DNA of 64,000 nt from Lytechinus variegatus (taxonomy: Eukaryota; Echinodermata; Echinoidea; Temnopleuroida; Toxopneustidae). The DNA is taken from contig NC_054751.1 of NCBI RefSeq assembly GCF_018143015.1, forward strand, positions 23,698,425 to 23,762,424, written 5' to 3'. Of this stretch, positions 29,466 to 42,925 are shown one piece after another. The notes beneath the pieces were generated by a model. The model saw only the letters and a list, made by a program, of their open reading frames with translations. It made no database searches and was not told the DNA's origin. A program made the position numbers and the translations under genes. Position 1 is the stretch's first letter. Each line of letters starts with the position of its first letter.

Positions 29466-31991
29466 AGGACAAGTCCACCCCAACAAAAACTTGATTTGAA
29501 TAAAAAGAGAAACATTCAACAAGCATAACACTGAAAATTTCATCAAAATCAGATGTGAAATAAGAAAGTTATGACATTTCAAAGTTTCGCTTATTTTTAA
29601 CAAAATAGTTATATGAACGAGCCAGTTACATCCAAATGAGAGAGTCGATGACATCACTCACTCACTATTTCTTTGTATTTTATTATATGAAATATTTGTA
29701 TTTTCTCGTCATTGTCACGTGGAATGAAGTTTCATTCCTCCCTGAACACGTGGAATTATTTTAACATTTTGTGCTTCAGGCAAGGAGGTCCTAATCGTCA
29801 AATTCGTAAAAATTGAAATATTGTATAATTCAAACAATAAAAAAACAAAAGAAATAGTGAGTCAGTGACATCATCGACTCTCTCATTTGGATGTAACTGG
29901 CTCGTTCATATAACTATTTTGTTAAAAATTAGTGAAACTTTGAAATGTCATAACTTTCTTATTTTCCATCCGATTTTGATGAAATTTTCAGCATTGTGCT
30001 TGTCTGATTTTTCTCTATTGGGCACACATGAGTATTACAGACCCCCATTCACTCACGTGTTATATCATAGCTCATCAAAAAATCATTAAAAATCAATCCC
30101 TCGATAGATTTTGCTTTAATTCACTAACATTAATCACAATTAACAGTACATTAAGACTTGATATGTTAATCAGGTACTTGACCAGCTCAATCAAAAGTTA
30201 AATGGCCTGAAATAAGACTAACCATAATTTCGGCCAGTTCATTGCCACAAAAACCAGAACTGCATTGTGGGTAATAATAATTAAAATGAAATACAAAAAT
30301 GCAGTCTAGCCTCCCCAAACGCCTTGATTATGAAAGAGTATGAACATAGCATTATGTCTATCGTTTTTCTTTTGATATACAAACATTTGATCTATTTTTA
30401 ATGAATTATTTTAATTAATAAAGTCATGTGATCTTTACTTACGCCTGTCCGGCATGCTTTGCGCGCGGTTGAATTACTCTCATGTGCCCTATACTGTGGG
30501 TCAAATGACGAAAGGTTGAACATTTTGGTCTCAAAAGAAATAGTGGGTTCTCCTGAAGAGATTGATACCTTGCATTCAATACCTAATCTGACTAAACGTG
30601 TTAAAAGAAAAGAAAACGTCTCATTAGACACCCTCATTTTAATGGAAAAATGCAATGTTCCATTCATATATTTTGTGCGCTTCCTATGGTATTGCAGCTA
30701 CAAGTTCTACTTGCTTGATGTCCATCAATGGGCTAAATATGTATTATGTGGATTTACAACTTCTTGTTTACATGTTTAATTTCGTTCGAGGTGATTTATT
30801 ACCTATGTATTCGCATAAGAATAAACAAAGTAAATAAAAGAAAATTGATAACAAAGAGTGTAAGCATTCCTTTTGCTCATTGGCGCCTCTCTTCCCTATT
30901 ATAACCGTTAATTTGGAGGAAGAAGGGGGGGGGGGTGTTATAGGCATCAACCCCGTCCTGCTTACAAGCCAGGAGGATGGGGGAATGTACCCCGACTCAG
31001 CACCCCCCCCCCCTCCTGTAGTTTTCAACGAAGTGAATAGTATTCAAGTGCGCAATCTATGATGTTTTACATCTGACTGAGACAAGTTTATGTATTTTAA
31101 TGTTTTGTTCATCTTTCTTTCTTTGTGTGCTCTAGATATTGAAAATAGGAATCCTGATGATAATTAGAAGTTCTTTATCATTTTGAAGTTCCTTCTAGTA
31201 CTTGTTTTATTTCACACTCTCAAACCGACCAGATCTCCTATATTGACAGTAGAAACTCGCATTTCTGCATGATAAATGATAAGCATTGAATATACATTTG
31301 AAAGCGTCATTTCAGCATCGTAGTCGATAAATGCACTAAATGCCGAGTTACATACTTATCAAATGTTGTTAAACATAACCTATCACTTTGCATGAAACTG
31401 TTTGAAGCATTCTCACCACCGATGTCTAGCAGACGACGCCCAGCCATAGCAACGACAGTGTAGAAGTGTAGTCGCGATATAGGGCACACATGAGTATTAC
31501 AGACCCCCATTCACTCACGTGTTATATCATAGCTCATCAAAAAATCATTAAAAATCAATCCCTCGATAGATTTTGCTTTAATTCACTGACATTAATCACA
31601 ATTAACAGTACATTAAGACTTGATATGTTAATCAGGTACTTGACCAGCTCAATCAAAAGTTAAATGGCCTGAAATAAGACTAACCATAATTTCGGCCAGT
31701 TCATTGCCACAAAAACCAGAACTGCATTGTGGGTAATAATAATTAAAATGAAATACAAAAATGCAGTCTAGCCTCCCCAACGCCTTGATTATGAAAGAGT
31801 ATGAACATAGCATTATGTCTATCGTTTTTCTTTTGATATACAAACATTTGATCTATTTTTAATGAATTATTTTAATTAATAAAGTCATGTGATCTTTACT
31901 TACGCCTGTCCGGCATGCTTTGCGCGCGGTTGAATTACTCTCATGTGCCCTATTGATGCAAATCAACATTTTTCTGAGGTGGACTTGACCT
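29466..31991. mobile_element. TTAA-flanked foldback MITE split by a composite TIR element
   Basis: Ends AGGACAAGTCCACC and GGTGGACTTGACCT with TTAA at 29462-29465 and 31992-31995. The equivalent in unit 3 (61297-61887) is uninterrupted at 591 bp. Here it is expanded by the insertion at 30021-31949. Confidence 0.7.
30021..31949. mobile_element. Composite of two 470-bp TIR elements around 1 kb
   Basis: Two direct copies of a 470-bp element with inverted ends GGGCACA.../...TGTGCCC (30020-30489 and 31482-31950) enclose about 990 bp of unrelated DNA. The whole is flanked by CTATTG at 30015-30020 and 31950-31955. Unit 3 has the empty site TTTCTCTATTGATGC near 61842-61856. The outer duplication shows that the structure arrived as one unit. 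The enclosed segment contains an open frame (30459-30779 region) without known motifs, and G and C runs. Confidence 0.7.
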
Positions 31992-32093
31992 TTAACGAGT
32001 GCACGTGCGGCCCGCTTCCGAAACTGAAAAAACACCCCAATTTAAACCCGGTTTTTTTTGGTCACGCATGTTAAGAGCAATATATTTGACTGG

Positions 32094-32540
32094 CCCCGGG
32101 TATAAATGCGACATTCCTTATGTGTGAAAGGGTGCCCTGTCCCCAAACTGTTGCCCATGGTTACAGTCATAACCGAGAGAGCGAGGAAAGTCATTCTGCC
32201 CCCGGGTATAAATGCGACATTGTTATTTTCTCAATTGATGAAGGGTAATTTCGAATTACACGACACAAGCCTTTATACTTTCTTCATTTTCTGAACTTTT
32301 TCATCAAAGACTTTAACATTCCTTATGTGTGAAAGGGTGCCCCTGTCCCCAAACTGTTGCCCATGGTTACAGTCATAACCGAGAGAGCGAGGAAAGTCAC
32401 TCTGCCCCCGGCCGCGCCGGGTATAGATGCGACCGATCCGACATTGTTATTTTCTCAATCGATGAAGGGTAATTTCGAATACACGACACAAGCCATTATA
32501 CTTTCTTCATTTTCTGAACTTTTTCATCATAGACTTTAAC
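32094..32540. repeat. Tandem repeat with GAGAGAGCGAGGAAAGTCA
   Basis: Repeat units combine CCCGGGTATAAATGCGACAT, CCCCTGTCCCCAAACTG and ACCGAGAGAGCGAGG. Two and a half units are present here and in the second block (43070-43510), one extra in unit 3 (61990-62540), and one in unit 1 (8035-8130). Confidence 0.65.
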
Positions 32541-32679
32541 ATTCCTTATGTGGGTCACTCTGCTTCTTCGAAGATGTCTTATACATCGTCATCTTAATCA
32601 TAAGGTTTTTCTTTGTCCAGTATTTGGAATCTTGTCCAGTATTCTTGTCCAGTTTTCCTTTGTCCAGTATTTGGAATCT

Positions 32680-32786
32680 TGTATTTTTTCGGCCTCACCA
32701 ATTTTCCCAAGGGTAGAAAGGTTCCCCAGAGCTATCTACCCTTTGGAAAAATTGGTGATGCCGAAAAAATGTCTCTGCCGGGAATC
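32680..32786. mobile_element. SINE inverted repeat cut by the assembly gap
   Basis: The segment TTTTTCGGCCTCACCAAT and its inverse flank a 14-bp centre, and the minus-strand tRNA-like head begins just before the Ns. The intact version lies at 43670-43820. The assembly appears to have broken in this palindromic SINE. Confidence 0.6.
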
Positions 32787-33286
32787 NNNNNNNNNNNNNN
32801 NNNNNNNNNNNNNNNNNNNNNNNNNNNNNNNNNNNNNNNNNNNNNNNNNNNNNNNNNNNNNNNNNNNNNNNNNNNNNNNNNNNNNNNNNNNNNNNNNNNN
32901 NNNNNNNNNNNNNNNNNNNNNNNNNNNNNNNNNNNNNNNNNNNNNNNNNNNNNNNNNNNNNNNNNNNNNNNNNNNNNNNNNNNNNNNNNNNNNNNNNNNN
33001 NNNNNNNNNNNNNNNNNNNNNNNNNNNNNNNNNNNNNNNNNNNNNNNNNNNNNNNNNNNNNNNNNNNNNNNNNNNNNNNNNNNNNNNNNNNNNNNNNNNN
33101 NNNNNNNNNNNNNNNNNNNNNNNNNNNNNNNNNNNNNNNNNNNNNNNNNNNNNNNNNNNNNNNNNNNNNNNNNNNNNNNNNNNNNNNNNNNNNNNNNNNN
33201 NNNNNNNNNNNNNNNNNNNNNNNNNNNNNNNNNNNNNNNNNNNNNNNNNNNNNNNNNNNNNNNNNNNNNNNNNNNNNNNNNNNNNN
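32787..33286. other. Assembly gap of exactly 500 N
   Basis: A run of 500 N, a conventional placeholder length rather than a measured distance. It separates the two copies of the 10.5-kb duplicated block. Confidence 0.99.
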
Positions 33287-36200
33287 TTTTTGAAATGTCA
33301 TCATAACTTAGAAAATATATGAACCTAGTTCATGAAACTTGGACATAAGGTTAATCAAGTATCACTGAACATCCTGCATGAGTTTCACGTCACATGACCA
33401 AGGTCATAGGTCATTTAGAGTCAATGAACTTTGGCCAAATTTGGGGAATCTGTTGAATTCCATCATAACTTTGAAGTTTATGGATCTGATTCATGAAACT
33501 TCGACATAATAGTAATCAAGCATCACTGAATCATTTTGTGCAAGTTTGAGGTCTAATGATTAAGGTCAAAGGTCATTTAGGGTCAATGAACTTTGGCCGA
33601 ATCGGGGGTGTCTGTTGAATTACCATCATAACTTTGAAAGTTTATTGGTCTAGTTCATTAAACTTGGACATTAGAGTAATCAAGTATCACTGAACATCCT
33701 GTGCGCGTTTCAGGTCACATGACCAAGGTGAAAGGTCAATGAACTTTCTCCGAATTGGATGTATCTGTTGAATTTCCCATCATAACTTTGAAAGTTTATG
33801 GATCTGATTCATGAAACTTGTACATAAGAGTAATCAAGTATCACTGAAATCCTGTGCTAGTTTCAGGTCACATGATCAAGGTCAAAGGTCATGTAAGGTC
33901 AGTGAACTTTGGCCATGTTGGGTTTTTTGTTGAATAACCATCATATCTCTGTAAGTTTATTGGTCTAGTTCATAAAAAGTGGACATAAGAGTAACCATGT
34001 ATCACTGAACATCTTGTGCGAGTTAGAGTAGTATTCAAAGTCAGCACTGCTGCTATATTGAACCGCGTGAGCAGGTGAGACGGCCAGAGGCATTCCACTT
34101 GTTTTTCTAAAGCTTTGCCAGGTTTACCGATGCAAATAGGAGGAAGAGTAGACATAAGAGAGGTGGAAAGACAGAGAGGGTTTGGGGCGGGGCAAAAACA
34201 TAGAGAATATAATATATAGGGGGAAGCTTAGACGTTAAAATTGTCACGAATGATTGTCGTCAAATATTTTTGTCCTTATTCGTAATGTCGTCTGTATTAT
34301 TATTTTGAATATTTGAATGACAATAAGCATGCTCGGCATCAGGCTCGGCCCTGAATATGTAACTGATTGTGAAAATCAATAATCTTGTTTTGACTGGTAA
34401 ACAAGTTTGGGGTCGATTAAGCGGCAGTCTGGTTCAGATTCTTTGCATAAAAGAGGACTCTGAACCTTTACCATCACTGCATCCAATATGATATTGAATA
34501 TAAACGCCTTGATGATCATAACCCTTGGAAGCGGAAGTGCTGTTGGGTATTTTGTAGACCATAAGCAGCACCCTCTTGGTAATTAGGTTGGTATGCTAAA
34601 ATGTAGAGATTTGATACAAATTAATGTTTATTTTTTGAACAGAAGAAAAAAAATTGTTTCATATGTAATTGTTGTAATTCTTTTTCTGACCTAAATGAAC
34701 TTCATTTAGGTGGATTAAATCTCTTTTTTTTGTATTCCCCCTTAACCAAATCCTCTTTCATTTTGGAGTGAAAATTTATTTCTCGGCTTTATACAAACCA
34801 GCACCCCTTATCTCTTTCATTTTTGCCTCTGCCATCTTTACCTTTGTCATTTTCAACTCCGCCATTTTTTTACACTGTTAGAAAATTTATACTTAAAAAT
34901 AAAAACTGCAGTAGAATCTGGAGAACACCTGTAATCTTATACTGCACTGTGTAATCTTACATGCATTTGTGTAAAATACAGAATGGCAGAGGTAAAAATG
35001 GCAGGGGTATGGCATAAAGGGAGAGGTAATAATGGCAGAGGTAAAGTGGCATGGGTAAAATGACAGCCTAAGGTATAACATGGCCAGGCTTTTAACCCCC
35101 GTGCAATAAATTGTCAAAAAGCCCCCGCATGTACAAAGATTGAATAAGAAGTGCATGTCATGGTTAGGCATTGTATCGTATCATTATGTCTTCATCGGCC
35201 TAACAATGCTATTTACGAATTCGTTGGAGGTGTACTGTGGGTGCTTTTTAAACGGAAATCAAACAACAAATATTTTTTTCATTCAATTTATCAGGAGCAA
35301 AATGAAACTGCACTATTCTCATTCGTCATTTTATAACATTCCTTTTTGTCTGGCTGGTTTTTTAATCTAAAGCTTTGCCAGGTTTACCGATACAAAAAGG
35401 AAGAAGAGTAGACCAGGGGCGGATCCAGCTTTCGCCAATAAGGGGGGGGGGGGCGATTTTTTTTACCCATATTTTCCTCGATCGGCCGCTCAACGTTGAT
35501 TTCTATTTGTTTCTTTGAATGGGTATTCCTAATGGTCACTTGTTAGCTTTATTATCACAAAAATAAATGAAGTAGTGTAAGCCCTAATTGAATAGTACGA
35601 GCGCGAAGTGCGAGCTATTTATTTAAATGGAAATTTCATGTAATTTTTCATGAAAATTGAACATTCTGAGCAATGATTGTGATCATGAACAAGATGTGTA
35701 TGTAACTAAATAATGACTGCGAGCGCGAATCGCAAGCAGATTTGTTTTAATATACGTTCTGGCCTGATGGGAAAACAGACCTTAAGGACTGTTTGCAGTT
35801 ACCCATGAAAACGATGCATATTTCAACAATCAATAATGCAAGCGCAAAGCGCGAGCTGAATATTTTTGACATTTTGACCTAAGAATTTGACATTCTAAGC
35901 ACTTCATTGTCATCATAAACAGGATATGTATATAACTAAACATTTCATGCGAGCGCGAAGCGCGCGAGTGGAAAAATATGATTTAGACCTAAAAAATGGG
36001 ACAGACTATTCATGTTTCGTAAATCACGAAAATGACTAATTGGGCCTATTCATACATTAATAATGCAAGCGCGCAAAGTGCGAAAAGAACATTTTTGATA
36101 TTCTGATATGAAACTGGATAATTCAAGCACGTTTGAATGAAAGAACAAACTGCGTATCTATTGTGTACGCCTGTTTTTGAGATTTAGACCTAGAATCTGT

Positions 36201-37180
36201 GTTATAAATACATTTATTATGAAAATCAATAATGCGCGAGCACGGAGCTGAAAACAATTGATGTCAATTGAGCCTTTTAAAGCAATATTTCAAGCATCGT
36301 AGGAAAGTTGCGAAATGGATATGGATGGTACTTTACAAATGATGCGAGCGCGAAGCGCGAGCCGATTTTTTTTTCAAATTTATTATTTGGACCCAATTGC
36401 AAGGACATTTTGTCATATGAAAATGACTATTTTCCTATTCCTCTTCCTAAGCGGGAGATGAAACTTGTCGAAATCAATATTCCATTCTGAAAAAGGGACA
36501 TTTTCATTATTAGGAATTCATGAAACTGTTACCTTACTTATCAATTTGATATTAATGAGAGCTCGAAATCTGTTGATATTAAGGCCTGAAAACGGGCATT
36601 TTAAGCATTTTTAAAATATTGTCTTACGGCTTGCATGTGCGCATATGGTAATCCTCCTATGTTAGAGCTATAATCGGCCGTTGATGGAGTGCAGGAGACC
36701 CATGTGCAAGAGAATGTCTTGTTTGGCGCGCAGTTGCGGTGGCGTGGTTTGCCTACATGTGAACCAACCGAATGCGGTGCCACAGCGAGTAGGCCTGTGT
36801 GGATCAGGCCGGCCGTTATGAGGCCGAAAATTAAACATGGGTGTAATACATGTACATCCTTCGTACTTTTATTTCTGTTTTTTCAGCGTTTACAAGGACA
36901 TTTTTTTGTTCCCAAAAAGTAGGGGGGTAAACGGGCCTATAAACGGGTGAAATTTCCGGTTTTTAAAGGGGATTCTAACCAAAATGAAAAAAATGTTATC
37001 AAAGGAAAAAAGAAAAATCAGACAAGTTGTTAGGTGCAAAGTTTGAACAATATCAGATAAAGAATAAAAAAGTTATGAATTTTTTAAAATTTTGTAATCA
37101 CCCATGGAGACTTCAATTGGCCGCATATGTATTGTCATTGTGATGTAAGGCAAGGACTAACTCTTTCATGTACTCCAATT

Positions 37181-37460
37181 CAGGCGCGTACGCAGGATTT
37201 TTGAAAGGGGGGGGGGGGGGGTTTCGAGCTGATTTTTTATTAATCTCCCCCCAGTCTCTAAAAAGTGATAAGCGGGGGGGGGGGGGAATCCGCCCTCTTT
37301 TTGTAATTACAATTTCTTGCGTCATACATTATTATGTAGGGGTACCGTGCATCTACCAGACCGACCTCTGGGGAGACAAGCCAAGCCAAAAAAAAAAAAA
37401 AAAGGAAACGAAAGGGGGGGGGGTGGTTGAACCCCTAACCCCCCCCTGCGTACGCGCCTG
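37181..37460. mobile_element. hAT-like MITE (second-block copy)
   Basis: Same perfect inverted ends and CTCCAATT duplication (37173-37180 and 37461-37468) as 26192-26470. It differs only in the lengths of its homopolymer runs. Confidence 0.75.
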
Positions 37461-37858
37461 CTCCAATTCATAAAATGGAAAAATGTTGTTGTTTTTTTTC
37501 AAAGGTTTTACTTCAAATTTTGTTTTTCTTTCATGAGGACATAAGACAATATACTACCCTGGTTATATTTATATCTCTGCCCACGGGGAACGGGTATTTC
37601 AATTCAATTCAATTAATTTCTTTATTTCATTTCCATTCAAAACATAATACAAAGTAATATAAAGCGATACAAATCAAGTACAATTTTATAGGGCATTCCT
37701 ACTTCATAAAACAGTATAATATAGAGCATAAATGGAAATGAGGGATCCACTAAAAAGCAAAGTTTGTAAAGTGTGGATCCCACTTGGAAATGAAGAAATT
37801 ATAGTTGACTTATTCTTAGATGCGTACATGGTATATATAGCTACTTAAAGGTCAAGTC

Positions 37859-38451
37859 CACCTCAGAAAAATGTAGATTTGACTCAATGGAGAAAAATCA
37901 GACAAGCACAATGCTGAAAATTTCATCAAAATCGGATGGAAAATAAGAAAGTTATGACATTTCAAAGTTTCGCTTATTTTCAACAAAATAGTTATATGAA
38001 CGAGCCAGTTACATTCAAATGAGAGAGTCGATGATGTCACTCACTCACTATTTCTTTTGTTTTTTATTGTTTGAATTATACAATATTTCAATTTTTACGA
38101 ATTTGACGATTAGGACCTCCTTGCCTGAAGCACAAAATGTTAACAAAATGGAATTCCACGTGTTCAGGGAGGAATGAAACTTCATTTCACATGACAATGA
38201 CGAGAAAATCAAAATATTTCATATTTCATATAATAAAATACAAAAGAAGTAGTGAGTGAGTGATGTCATCAACTCTCTCATTTGGATGTAACTGGCTCGT
38301 TCATTTAACTATTTTGTTGAAAATAAGCGAAACTTTAAAATGCCATAACTTTCTTATTTTACATCCGATTTTGATGAAATTTTCAGTGTTATGCTTGTTG
38401 AATTTTTCTCTTTTTATTCAAATCAAGTTTTTGTTGGGGTGGACTTGTCCT
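37859..38451. mobile_element. TTAA-flanked foldback MITE (second-block copy)
   Basis: TTAA on both sides (37855-37858 and 38452-38455), ends AGGTCAAGTCCACC and GGTGGACTTGTCCT. It confirms the TTAA duplication that is worn on one side in the first-block copy. Confidence 0.7.
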
Positions 38452-38749
38452 TTAAGAGAAAACCGCAAACCCCTGATAATTACATGGCCAAGAGAAAGTT
38501 GTCCTTGCCCCTTGTCATGATTTACTATCCTAGTTGCCAATTTGAAATCTACATAGTCTTAGGGATCTCAATTTTAAAGAAGCCATAACTTTTTTTATTG
38601 CTTGTCCGATTTCTTTCAAACCTTCACCATTCTGTTTGATTTATTTTTCTCCTTTCCAACACAACATTTATGACCAAGGCTGGATTCCCCTATAAACAAG
38701 AAAATAAAAATACATTTACATGTAAATTTGTTTTTTTATTTCATGTCAG

Positions 38750-38869
38750 GTCCGTGTTCTCTATGTCCAGAAGGAGCTCCCGGTCCCCGTGGACCACCTG
38801 GAGACATTGGCCTGCCGGGAAGAGACGGTCGTGATGGGAGGGACGCTTCGTGTAATGGCCAACTATCAG
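38750..38869 (+). CDS. Gene 2 collagen exon, second-block copy
   Basis: Identical in protein sequence to the exon at 27762-27881, with the same acceptor, donor and phase. It is the copy physically linked to the linker and terminal exons. If the two blocks are haplotypes of one locus, only one of the two exons exists per chromosome. Confidence 0.8.
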
Positions 38870-38991
38870 GTAGAATAATGGTGACGACGGGAGTCAAACT
38901 GTCGTTAATACTTCAGTCACATTTGCTCTACGGCGGCCGTACGGCGAGTCGAAAACGTTTTAACATTTTTTTTACCAGCTTCATAATTGTA

Positions 38992-39796
38992 TCTCCCGAA
39001 CATGCAGAGTTCGGAGGGAACTATGGATTTGGCCTCGTCGCGCCGCAGCAGAGATTTCCTTGTGAGCGCTCTACCAACTGTATTTCTTCTCCGATCATCT
39101 TCAAATGTGGCATGAAGGTCCATTATGGAAAACCAAAGTCGCCTAATGATTTTTGAGTGGGTGGAGACATGGTTGCCATGGTAACCATATATTTGTGGAA
39201 AATTTGGTAAAACCTAGCTGTAACTTTTTTTTCAGTTCGTCATAACAGTTGGCACACAGAAGCAATATCAGAAGGTAAAGCGAAGATGCCTACCATTTTT
39301 TTTTTTGGGGGGGAGGGTCTTTATTGCCATTGTAACAACCCAAATGAGTGTTAACAATAACTATGACAATCCAATGTATCATGCCTACTTCATCCCAAGG
39401 TACATGTATCATAATACCATGCTGTTCCCATATAGAAAGTTTGTCATATCAGTTGGCACACAGAAGCAATATCAGAAGGTAAAGCGAAGATGCCTGTCAT
39501 TTTTGGTGTGTGTGTGGGGGGTCTTAGGGTTAGGTTTACGAAACATATCCAGATTACTCTATTTTTTTCTAACAGATGCTACTACAGATTCACGCTGCTG
39601 CGTCATATTATTGTCATCAAATTTGGTACCCAGAGGCAAAATGTGGGCAGGGGCATTGTTGCCATGATAATTGTATTTATGGGCCCTATGTCAAATTTCT
39701 GTGTGATGTCTATCGCAATGATAGATTATGCGGTGGATTCGCCGTAGGTTCGGGGCGTACATGTGCTCGGCCGCGCGACGCGCCGAGCATTTCTAC
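38992..39796. mobile_element. Helitron-like element (second-block copy)
   Basis: Same TC start and the same 3' hairpin (39764-39771 with 39782-39789) as 28004-28825, but ending CTAC. It lacks a 22-bp segment that the first-block copy has near 28594-28615, as does the unit 3 copy. Confidence 0.55.
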
Positions 39797-40995
39797 TTAT
39801 AGATGATTTTAATAAAAAAATCGACTCGCCGCACGGCCGCCATATAGCAAATGTGACTGTGATGATAATGATAGGAATGATGATAATAAGAAAAAAAACA
39901 CCACTAATTGATTATAATAACGATTATTGATAATAATGTTACCTGATGACAAACTTGATACACTCGAAATACAATCGTTGTGGGCAATATCCTAACTCCA
40001 TTTTTGCTTAGTATTGAAATTAACTTCTATTCACCATAATCCAAACAATCAGGGATGGCGTCATTCACGGGGGAGGAAGGGGACAATATAAATGCCCCTC
40101 GGGGGGGGGGGGGGCAGTCAAATGTATTGCTGAACACATGCATGACCAAATTATTTCCGAACACCCCCTAAAGGCGTTTTCCTCTGTGTGCAAAATTACC
40201 CCCCACACAAAATAATTCGCTGGATTTAATTCCATATTTTGGCCCCTTAAAAATTTCTCGCCAGATCATATGACCCGGGGAAAAAGCTTGGGAAAATGGA
40301 ATACCCTAAACATGTTTGGCTACAGTCTTAAAAAAAGGATTTGGAAAAAATATACCCTAAATACGTTTGACCCTGCGATTGACCATTGACCAGTCTTTCA
40401 AAACTACCCTTAAAAAAATTGTGTTTTTGATATCCTTAAAGGACAAGTCCACCCCAACAAAAACTTGATTTGAATAAAAAGAGAAACATTCAACAAGCAT
40501 AACACTGAAAATTTCATCAAAATCAGATGTGAAATAAGAAAGTTATGACATTTCAAAGTTTCGCTTATTTTTAACAAAATAGTTATATGAACGAGCCAGT
40601 TACATCCAAATGAGAGAGTCGATGACATCACTCACTCACTATTTCTTTTGTATTTTATTATATGAAATATTTGTATTTTCTCGTCATTGTCACGTGGAAT
40701 GAAGTTTCATTCCTCCCTGAACACGTGGAATTATTTTAACATTTTGTGCTTCAGGCAAGGAGGTCCTAATCGTCAAATTCGTAAAAATTGAAATATTGTA
40801 TAATTCAAACAATAAAAAAACAAAAGAAATAGTGAGTCAGTGACATCATCGACTCTCTCATTTGGATGTAACTGGCTCGTTCATATAACTATTTTGTTAA
40901 AAATTAGTGAAACTTTGAAATGTCATAACTTTCTTATTTTCCATCCGATTTTGATGAAATTTTCAGCATTGTGCTTGTCTGATTTTTCTCTATTG

Positions 40996-42925
40996 GGCAC
41001 ACATGAGTATTACAGACCCCCATTCACTCACGTGTTATATCATAGCTCATCAAAAAATCATTAAAAATCAATCCCTCGATAGATTTTGCTTTAATTCACT
41101 GACATTAGTCACAATTAACAGTACATTAAGACTTGATATGTTAATCAGGTACTTGACCAGCTCAATCAAAAGTTAAATGGCCTGAAATAAGACTAACCAT
41201 AATTTCGGCCAGTTCATTGCCACAAAAACCAGAACTGCATTGTGGGTAATAATAATTAAAATGAAATACAAAATGCAGTCTAGCCTCCCCAAACGCCTTG
41301 ATTATGAAAGAGTATGAACATAGCATTATGTCTATCGTTTTTCTTTTGATATACAAACATTTGATCTATTTTTAATGAATTATTTTAATTAATAAAGTCA
41401 TGTGATCTTTACTTACGCCTGTCCGGCATGCTTTGCGCGCGGTTGAATTACTCTCATGTGCCCTATACTGTGGGTCAAATGACGAAAGGTTGAACATTTT
41501 GGTCTCAAAAGAAATAGTGGGTTCTCCTGAAGAGATTGATACCTTGCATTCAATACCTAATCTGACTAAACGTGTTAAAAGAAAAGAAAACGTCTCATTA
41601 GACACCCCTCATTTTAATGGAAAAATGCAATGTTCCATTCATATATTTTGTGCGCTTCCTATGGTATTGCAGCTACAAGTTCTACTTGCTTGATGTCCAT
41701 CAATGGGCTAAATATGTATTATGTGGATTTACAACTTCTTGTTTACATGTTTAATTTCGTTCGAGGTGATTTATTACCTATGTATTCGCATAAGAATAAA
41801 CAAAGTAAATAAAAGAAAATTGATAACAAAGAGTGTAAGCATTCCTTTTGCTCATTGGCGCCTCTCTTCCCTATTATAACCGTTAATTTGGAGGAAGAAG
41901 GGGGGGGGGGGTGTTATAGGCATCAACCCCGTCCTGCTTACAAGCCAGGAGGATGGGGGAATGTACCCCGACTCAGCACCCCCCCCCCTCCTGTAGTTTT
42001 CAACGAAGTGAATAGTATTCAAGTGCGCAATCTATGATGTTTTACATCTGACTGAGACAAGTTTATGTATTTTAATGTTTTGTTCATCTTTCTTTCTTTG
42101 TGTGCTCTAGATATTGAAAATAGGAATCCTGATGATAATTAGAAGTTCTTTATCATTTTGAAGTTCCTTCTAGTACTTGTTTTATTTCACACTCTCAAAC
42201 CGACCAGATCTCCTATATTGACAGTAGAAACTCGCATTTCTGCATGATAAATGATAAGCATTGAATATACATTTGAAAGCGTCATTTCAGCATCGTAGTC
42301 GATAAATGCACTAAATGCCGAGTTACATACTTATCAAATGTTGTTAAACATAACCTATCACTTTGCATGAAACTGTTTGAAGCATTCTCACCACCGATGT
42401 CTAGCAGACGACGCCCAGCCATAGCAACGACAGTGTAGAAGTGTAGTCGCGATATAGGGCACACATGAGTATTACAGACCCCCATTCACTCACGTGTTAT
42501 ATCATAGCTCATCAAAAAATCATTAAAAATCAATCCCTCGATAGATTTTGCTTTAATTCACTGACATTAATCACAATTAACAGTACATTAAGACTTGATA
42601 TGTTAATCAGGTACTTGACCAGCTCAATCAAAAGTTAAATGGCCTGAAATAAGACTAACCATAATTTCGGCCAGTTCATTGCCACAAAAACCAGAACTGC
42701 ATTGTGGGTAATAATAATTAAAATGAAATACAAAAATGCAGTCTAGCCTCCCCAAACGCCTTGATTATGAAAGAGTATGAACATAGCATTATGTCTATCG
42801 TTTTTCTTTTGATATACAAACATTTGATCTATTTTTAATGAATTATTTTAATTAATAAAGTCATGTGATCTTTACTTACGCCTGTCCGGCATGCTTTGCG
42901 CGCGGTTGAATTACTCTCATGTGCC
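40996..42925. mobile_element. Composite TIR element (second-block copy)
   Basis: Two direct 470-bp elements (40995-41463 and 42457-42926) around the same 1-kb segment as in 30021-31949, with the same outer duplication CTATTG. It sits inside the TTAA-flanked MITE 40440-42967. Confidence 0.65.

Larger units (their letters stand above)
22277..32786 (+). repeat. 10.5-kb duplicated block, first copy
   Basis: This 10,510-bp stretch recurs as 33287-43762 in the same order and orientation, with scattered substitutions and small indels. It includes a collagen exon, a Helitron-like element, TTAA-flanked MITEs and the composite TIR element. The first copy runs directly into the N gap, and the second starts at its other edge. 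Confidence 0.85.

Noticed and set aside
30020-31950. LTR retrotransposon reading of the two 470-bp direct repeats
   Set aside because: Repeat ends are GGGCAC...GTGCCC rather than TG...CA, each repeat has its own inverted ends, and no primer-binding site, polypurine tract or coding region is seen between them.
32548-33306. Long open frames across the N gap
   Set aside because: They are open only because Ns cannot encode stops.
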